Below are positions 41,056 to 44,112 of a stretch of DNA of 44,112 bases, piece after piece. The position numbers and the translations under genes were made by a program. The DNA is from a virus: positions 1 to 44,112 of the IMG/VR virus record IMGVR_UViG_3300033143_001696; one strand, 5' to 3'. The stretch's first letter is position 1; the number at the start of each line of letters is the position of its first letter. Under the pieces are notes generated by a model, which was given only the letters and a program-made list of their open reading frames with translations, was not told the origin of the DNA and searched no databases.

Positions 41056-41783
41056 TGGTTCCCTCCTGTTAGTATCTCCCATGCGAGTCTTGCCACTGCT
41101 GGAACCTGTCCATTCCCAATGGCTTTAAGTCGGTCCAGTTCTCTGGCCAACGCATCAGGATTTCTGAGCACCGCGGCGTGTTCACCTTCTGATGCACACG
41201 CGCCAATTGCTCGTGCAAATTGCCGTCTCCGTGATTCTTTCGAATTAGTGATTTCATCCCCATGGTGTGTGGAATTGTGCTTGCTGTCGGGCGCAAAAGC
41301 ATAAATCCAGCATCTTTCACCGTTCGCACACCCCCCTGCGTGATGTCCTCCCAGCACACACCATCGCGCATCATACCCCATCGCGGCAAGATCACCGAGG
41401 ACCACGGCAAGTCCTCGACCCACAAGCAAAGGTGAGTTTTCCACGAACGCGAATCGAGGTCGTACTTCGCCGATAATTCTTGCCATCTCTCCCCATAGCC
41501 CAGATCGTGCTCCGGTGATCCCTGCGCCCTTGCCGGCGGCTGAGATGTCTTGACAGGGAAAGCCGCCCGAAACAACGTCAACAATTCCTTGCCACGGTCG
41601 TCCGTCAAAGGTTTCCACATCAGACCAAATGGGGAACGGCTCAAGACATCCATCATTTTGTCGTTGCGCCAGAACTGCCGCTGCGTAGGCATCACGTTCA
41701 ACAGCGCAGACGGTTCGCCAGCCAAGGAGGTGTCCTCCGAGTATGCCTCCACCAGCGCCCGCGAAAAGAGCCAACTCATGCAC
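41052..41783 (-). CDS. DNA cytosine C5 methyltransferase
   Basis: A 243-residue protein from a GTG at 41,783 with AGGAGGG five bases ahead. Motif I LFAGAGGG lies at 6-13, GGFPCQDIS with catalytic Cys77 at 73-81, ENS at 115-117, and motif X AIGNGQVP near 221. The motif VIII region reads CANGERCWIYAFA, altered from the usual QxRxR, and the recognition domain is short. Such phage enzymes shield DNA from restriction. Within it runs a second long frame from an ATG four bases later. A relic of its 5' end lies at 43,106-43,175. Confidence 0.87.
   Translation of the reverse strand: MHELALFAGAGGGILGGHLLGWRTVCAVERDAYAAAVLAQRQNDGCLEPFPIWSDVETFDGRPWQGIVDVVSGGFPCQDISAAGKGAGITGARSGLWGEMARIIGEVRPRFAFVENSPLLVGRGLAVVLGDLAAMGYDARWCVLGGHHAGGCANGERCWIYAFAPDSKHNSTHHGDEITNSKESRRRQFARAIGACASEGEHAAVLRNPDALARELDRLKAIGNGQVPAVARLAWEILTGGNQ
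41069..41779 (-). CDS. Alternative-frame protein overlapping the C5 methyltransferase
   Basis: An open frame of 236 codons in the +1 frame, wholly inside the methyltransferase gene. The ATG at 41,779 comes four bases after the GTG of the methyltransferase (GTG-C-ATG), so one ribosome-binding site could serve both. Landmarks are MSWLFSRALVEAYS at 1-14, SALLNVMPTQRQFWRND (24-40), RSWKTHLCLW (111-120), LPRWGMMRDG (131-140) and RWPENWTDL (210-218). From memory, phage proteins with this order of motifs are frequent in databases and often lie over cytosine methyltransferases, but I cannot verify that here. Confidence 0.6.
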   Translation of the reverse strand: MSWLFSRALVEAYSEDTSLAGEPSALLNVMPTQRQFWRNDKMMDVLSRSPFGLMWKPLTDDRGKELLTLFRAAFPVKTSQPPARAQGSPEHDLGYGERWQELSAKYDLDSRSWKTHLCLWVEDLPWSSVILPRWGMMRDGVCWEDITQGGVRTVKDAGFMLLRPTASTIPHTMGMKSLIRKNHGDGNLHEQLARVHQKVNTPRCSEILMRWPENWTDLKPLGMDRFQQWQDSHGRY

Positions 41784-41819
41784 TGTTTCCCTCCTCGCCC
41801 TCCGGCGGGCTGTGCTTTT

Positions 41820-42581
41820 TCATCCTTCCCCTCCTGTTCGTTTCTTGCGCTCGTCAAACATCGCCTCACGCTCTTCATTCGTCATCCGTTCCCCGTCGTC
41901 ATCATCCACAAACTCCTCCGGCTGCGGCCTGCCTGTGGTGTGAGCCTTCTCACGTTCCGCGCTACGGGCTGCGAACTGTGCCTGGTGGACTATGAGCCCA
42001 TGATTCTTAGAGTACGGCTCACGGGGATTCTGGTAAGCCTTAGCGGCTCTGAGAATGTCCGGGGTGATATTGAGCCCGGCGGATCCCCATGCGAGAACAG
42101 ACTGTTCGATCTGATCCTGCGGCCATTGAGGCCATAGCTCGAGGCAGAGCGCGACCAGGGGATGAGGGGGAACGATCGCCTCCTTGTCTTTATCCTCTTC
42201 ATATTGATCACGCGTGCGCGCCTCTCCCTCTGTCTCTCCTCTGTCTCTGATCTGATCTGAGCACGATTCTGGTGCATCTTGCGGGCATGTTGATAGCTCC
42301 GTGCTAGCATCACACTCAAGCCAATGAGATAATTCAGAAATGCTCTTTTCAACCTCTGTGATAGAGATCCGCAGTCGGAATGCTAGCACGCTGATTGCAG
42401 GAAGCTCGCCGGCCATCCCTGGATCCTCTGAGGCGATGAGCCAGAACATGAGCAGGTGTTTTACCGCGGCGCCCGACAACTCAAAAAATTCAGGGTCGTC
42501 GAGTAGGTCGCGGTAGAGCCGAATCCAGGGCGGTTTTCGGTTTTTGTAGTGCTGGAATTTCTCCCAGTTTTTGACCTTCAT
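41820..42581 (-). CDS. Replication initiator/replisome-organiser-like protein
   Basis: A 253-residue protein; the start at 42,581 overlaps the HTH gene stop by ATGA. An N-terminal winged-helix-like domain has WEKFQHYKNRKPPWIRLYRD and then FFELSGAAVKHLLMFWLIAS and LAFRLRISITEVEKSISEL, a pattern of phage replication proteins and DnaD/replisome-organiser N-domains. The C-terminus is acidic. It probably binds the phage origin and recruits host helicase. There is no helicase in the genome. Confidence 0.72.
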   Translation of the reverse strand: MKVKNWEKFQHYKNRKPPWIRLYRDLLDDPEFFELSGAAVKHLLMFWLIASEDPGMAGELPAISVLAFRLRISITEVEKSISELSHWLECDASTELSTCPQDAPESCSDQIRDRGETEGEARTRDQYEEDKDKEAIVPPHPLVALCLELWPQWPQDQIEQSVLAWGSAGLNITPDILRAAKAYQNPREPYSKNHGLIVHQAQFAARSAEREKAHTTGRPQPEEFVDDDDGERMTNEEREAMFDERKKRTGGEG

Positions 42582-42766
42582 TGCTCTGCCGGCGCCTCGT
42601 TGTTCTTTGCCTTCTCGAGATAGGCGTCCACCTGTTCCCGCTTCACCCGCCAGGAACTCCGCACCTTGTAGCCTTCCATCTCTCCAGACTCGAGCAGTTG
42701 GGTTGTGATCCATTCAGACACCCCGAGAATCTTCGCTGCATCCGGCACTGTCAGCATTTCCGACAT
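42578..42766 (-). CDS. HTH DNA-binding protein (excisionase-like)
   Basis: A 62-residue protein. The start at 42,766 has GGAGG 5 bases ahead; 42,769 and 42,778 are less well placed. Residues 4-50 (LTVPDAAKILGVSEWITTQL then VRSSWRVKREQVDAYLEK) form an HTH_17/excisionase-type winged helix. As first gene of the minus operon it may bind the divergent control region just upstream and regulate both operons. No integrase is present. Confidence 0.8.
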   Translation of the reverse strand: MSEMLTVPDAAKILGVSEWITTQLLESGEMEGYKVRSSWRVKREQVDAYLEKAKNNEAPAEQ

Positions 42767-42800
42767 CATGACCTCCATTCAAAATTTACAAACCACTACA

Positions 42801-42829
42801 TTAATAAAGCACCCGTGGCGCAAAGTAAA
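42801..42829 (-). promoter_or_regulatory. Leftward promoter of the divergent pair
   Basis: On the minus strand, TTTACT (42,829-42,824) as -35 is followed after 17 bases by TATTAA (42,806-42,801) as -10, with GGGTGCT just upstream of the -10. The predicted start near 42,794 leaves a leader of about 28 bases with GGAGG ahead of the HTH gene. The arrangement mirrors the rightward promoter. Confidence 0.5.
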
Positions 42830-42897
42830 GAAAATTCGGCGGATTATTTTTATTAAATTAAATTACGTTTTTTCTTTACTCAGGTCTCGAGGGTGCT
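42808..42897. repeat. Nested inverted repeats in the divergent control region
   Basis: AGCACCC (42,808-42,814) pairs with GGGTGCT (42,891-42,897), and AGTAAAGAAAA (42,824-42,834) pairs exactly with TTTTCTTTACT (42,870-42,880). The spacings between the inner and outer elements are 9 and 10 bases on the two sides. The arms are almost mirror images and overlap both promoters, so they are either duplicated promoter elements or paired operator sites. Confidence 0.6.
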
Positions 42898-42902
42898 AGA
42901 AT
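42875..42902 (+). promoter_or_regulatory. Rightward promoter of the divergent pair
   Basis: TTTACT (42,875-42,880) as -35 is separated by 16 bases from TAGAAT (42,897-42,902) as -10, which matches TATAAT at five of six positions. Start would be near 42,909. The CAGGAGC ribosome-binding site then lies at about 42,930 and the first ATG at 42,942. This is the most convincing promoter in the window and should drive the early operon. Confidence 0.6.
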
Positions 42903-42941
42903 GGGTTCATGGACAGCGCAACACAGACCAGGAGCAAGACA

Positions 42942-43112
42942 ATGAAAATTATCAGGACATGGAAAGAAACCGGAGAACGCGAAGAGATAACAATGGACAC
43001 CCTGCGCTCCAATCTGCGCCTTCTCAACTTCCCACATGTGGAAGAAACCATCAATCACTTGATAGCGGGCGGATTGGTTCACACGCACCTCACAGGGTAT
43101 TCAGTTGCATGA
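42942..43112 (+). CDS. Hypothetical protein opening the early operon, 56 aa
   Basis: ATG at 42,942 with CAGGAG 7 bases ahead; an in-frame ATG at 42,909 coincides with the predicted transcription start and has no ribosome-binding site. The protein has MKIIRTWKETGEREEIT, then a helical LRSNLRLLNFPHVEETINHL and a strand. It looks like a small HTH-like or wing protein. Its stop lies inside the methyltransferase relic. Confidence 0.62.
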   Translation: MKIIRTWKETGEREEITMDTLRSNLRLLNFPHVEETINHLIAGGLVHTHLTGYSVA

Positions 43113-43175
43113 GTTGGCTCTTTTCGCAGGCGCTGGCGGAGGCATACCCGGGGACATCTCCTCGGATGGCGAAAC
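43106..43175. repeat. Relic of the C5 methyltransferase 5' end
   Basis: About 70 bases match, in inverted orientation, the start of the methyltransferase gene (41,712-41,782). The first 44 or so bases differ at only three or four positions and similarity fades after that with small gaps. Both frames of the source locus can be read: MHELALFAGAGGGIPG (here from a TTG) and MSWLFSQALAEAYPG (ATG at 43,109), the latter ending at 43,186. Confidence 0.8.
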
Positions 43176-43182
43176 ACGGGAA

Positions 43183-43419
43183 ATGACGCCGCGAGAGAAA
43201 TGGTTGAAAGTCTGGTATGCCGCCGCCGGGAAATGGATCCGCGAGCACCCGAAGCCGAAGGCGATTGACCGCGTCGAGCGGCAAGAATGGGGTGAGAGCA
43301 AAGAGCGGTTCCGGCAACAGTGGCAGCGTGAAAACCCATCGCCACCACTGACGGCGGGCGAGCGCGGCGAGTGCAATAAACTTATAAAACTGAACAGCAT
43401 CATGACGGGGCAGAAATAA
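43183..43419 (+). CDS. Hypothetical basic protein, 78 aa (possible fused N-terminus)
   Basis: The start ATG 43,183 begins TPREKWLKVWYAAAGKWIRE, a basic Trp-rich helical protein. The frame is open upstream to a TTG at 43,105, which would add 26 residues derived from the methyltransferase N-terminus. The ribosome-binding site before ATG 43,183 is weak (GGGAA), so the true start is uncertain. No family recognised. Confidence 0.55.
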   Translation: MTPREKWLKVWYAAAGKWIREHPKPKAIDRVERQEWGESKERFRQQWQRENPSPPLTAGERGECNKLIKLNSIMTGQK

Positions 43420-43449
43420 CAAACGCGCAATTGGCGCAAAGGAGCAATC

Positions 43450-43677
43450 ATGGACGACGAAAAAGCAGAACTGATCGAGACACTTTCAACAGGGTACAGC
43501 GAAGCCGACAAAGAAGGCGCGGTCATGGCCGAACGGTTGAGATGCGCGAATCTGATCACGGGATGGCAGGGAAAGATTCCCGCGAACACCAGGGCCGAAC
43601 TGACCCGCCGCATTCTGGATCCCGAGTGGGATGCGCCGCCCGTATCGCCTGCACCGGATGGTCCCCGTGTCGGTTGA
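43450..43677 (+). CDS. Hypothetical acidic protein, 75 aa
   Basis: Preceded by AAAGGAG. Helical and charged (DDEKAELIETLSTGYSEADK) with a Pro-rich end. Its last 47 bases overlap the exonuclease start in another frame. Unknown function, in the coupled early operon. Confidence 0.65.
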   Translation: MDDEKAELIETLSTGYSEADKEGAVMAERLRCANLITGWQGKIPANTRAELTRRILDPEWDAPPVSPAPDGPRVG

Positions 43678-44112
43678 GCTGTCGAGAGAGGAGTGGCTGG
43701 CAAAGCGCCGGGAATACATCGGCGCGAGTGACGCAGCGGCCATCCTCGGCGCGGATCCGCGAAGGGGGGCTTTGGCTGTATTTGAGTCCAAGGTTACAGG
43801 CTACAGCTCCGATGATAACAAGTGGATGAAGTACGGGCGCGATATTGAGGGCGCGATTGCGAATATGTACAGCGAGGAGACGGGGCGAGAAGTGATAGAC
43901 CTGGGAGCAACCACGATCACGGTTCACCCTGACCTGCCTTTTCTCGGTGCGACATTGGACAGGCAGACGCACAAAGAAATGGATGAGGGCCCACACGGCC
44001 CCCTCGAGCTCAAGTCAATCGACCCCTACGGCGCGAAAGTCTATCCAGACCAGTTCGCCGAGGAGCCCCCGTTGCATATGCTGATTCAGCTCATGATCCA
44101 GATGGCGTGTAC
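43631..44112 (+). CDS. YqaJ-type exonuclease, N-terminal part
   Basis: The 5' portion of the gene that continues at position 2 of the window. Possible starts are ATG 43,631, ATG 43,658 and GTG 43,667; the first is listed, although the family-like sequence begins at SREEWLAKRREYIGASDAAA. That segment, then KYGRDIEGAIANMY and FLGATLDR, are the nuclease landmarks before LELKS. The gene overlaps the previous one. The reading frame is closed only by joining the contig ends. Confidence 0.87.
   Translation, partial: MRRPYRLHRMVPVSVELSREEWLAKRREYIGASDAAAILGADPRRGALAVFESKVTGYSSDDNKWMKYGRDIEGAIANMYSEETGREVIDLGATTITVHPDLPFLGATLDRQTHKEMDEGPHGPLELKSIDPYGAKVYPDQFAEEPPLHMLIQLMIQMAC
43999..44112. repeat. 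Terminal direct repeat, right copy
   Basis: Identical to bases 1-114. The base before it (43,998) is G, and the exonuclease frame runs through it in register, which supports joining the ends to a 43,998-bp circle. Confidence 0.95.

Noticed and set aside
42578-42766. Temperate lifestyle from the excisionase-like HTH protein
   Set aside because: There is no integrase or clear repressor; such HTH proteins also occur in lytic phages as regulators.
1-44112. tRNA genes, CRISPR arrays and insertion sequences
   Set aside because: None could be recognised by eye: no cloverleaf with a TTCRA arm, no regular spaced repeats, no transposase.

Overview
The window is a complete or nearly complete genome of a small contractile-tailed (myovirus-type) double-stranded DNA phage, assembled as a linear contig from a circular or circularly permuted molecule. 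The first 114 bases are repeated exactly at the end, and one gene, a YqaJ-type exonuclease, runs through the junction, so the unique length is 43,998 bp. The host cannot be named from the sequence. Shine-Dalgarno sites are strong, base composition is moderately GC-rich, and there are a lipoprotein signal and a twin-arginine (Tat) signal, so a didermal bacterium such as a proteobacterium is plausible, but this is inference. I found no integrase, no convincing CI-type repressor, no DNA polymerase, no tRNA and no CRISPR array.

Layout. (1) 42.94-44.11 kb plus 0-7.56 kb, plus strand: the early operon. It holds small unknowns, YqaJ exonuclease, a SAM methyltransferase, a RecT annealing protein, an SMC/Rad50-like ATPase, Cys-rich and coiled-coil small proteins, and a DPPY-type DNA methyltransferase. 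(2) 7.56-7.84 kb: a 284-bp gap with a GC-rich hairpin. (3) 7.84-35.59 kb, plus strand: the virion operon. It runs large terminase, portal, a Mu-F-like head protein, scaffold, major capsid protein, two tandem related decoration-like proteins, a 1211-residue multi-domain LamG-type protein followed by an HNH endonuclease, connectors and tail terminator, DUF3383 sheath, tube, tail assembly chaperone with an apparent frameshift extension, tape measure, baseplate (Dit-like, plug, hub, gp138-type spike, gp25-like, J-like, DUF2612), a propeller-like receptor-binding protein, and an XhlA-like membrane protein. (4) 35.59-42.77 kb, minus strand: a tightly packed operon, mostly with ATGA or similar overlaps, that converges on the tail genes. 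From its promoter it encodes an HTH protein, a replication-initiator-like protein, a C5 cytosine methyltransferase with a second long frame inside it, a winged-HTH protein, many small proteins, a possible caspase-fold protein, a hidden holin-like protein, a lytic transglycosylase, Zn-ribbon and Cys-rich proteins, a radical SAM enzyme, a Tat-exported protein and a collagen-like lipoprotein.

The early and minus-strand operons start from a 176-bp divergent control region (42,767-42,942) in which the two promoters are near mirror images of each other. Phage recombination probably uses YqaJ (resection), RecT (annealing) and the SMC-like ATPase. Replication probably recruits host machinery through the initiator-like protein.

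The most unusual points are: the C5 methyltransferase gene, which is overlapped almost end to end by a second long frame sharing one ribosome-binding site; an inverted relic of the start of that locus on the other side of the divergent control region; a cassette of radical SAM enzyme, 50-residue Cys-rich protein and Tat-signal protein; a predicted lipoprotein with 19 collagen-type triplets; a possible caspase-fold protein; and an inserted virion domain shared by a decoration-like protein and the tail terminator.
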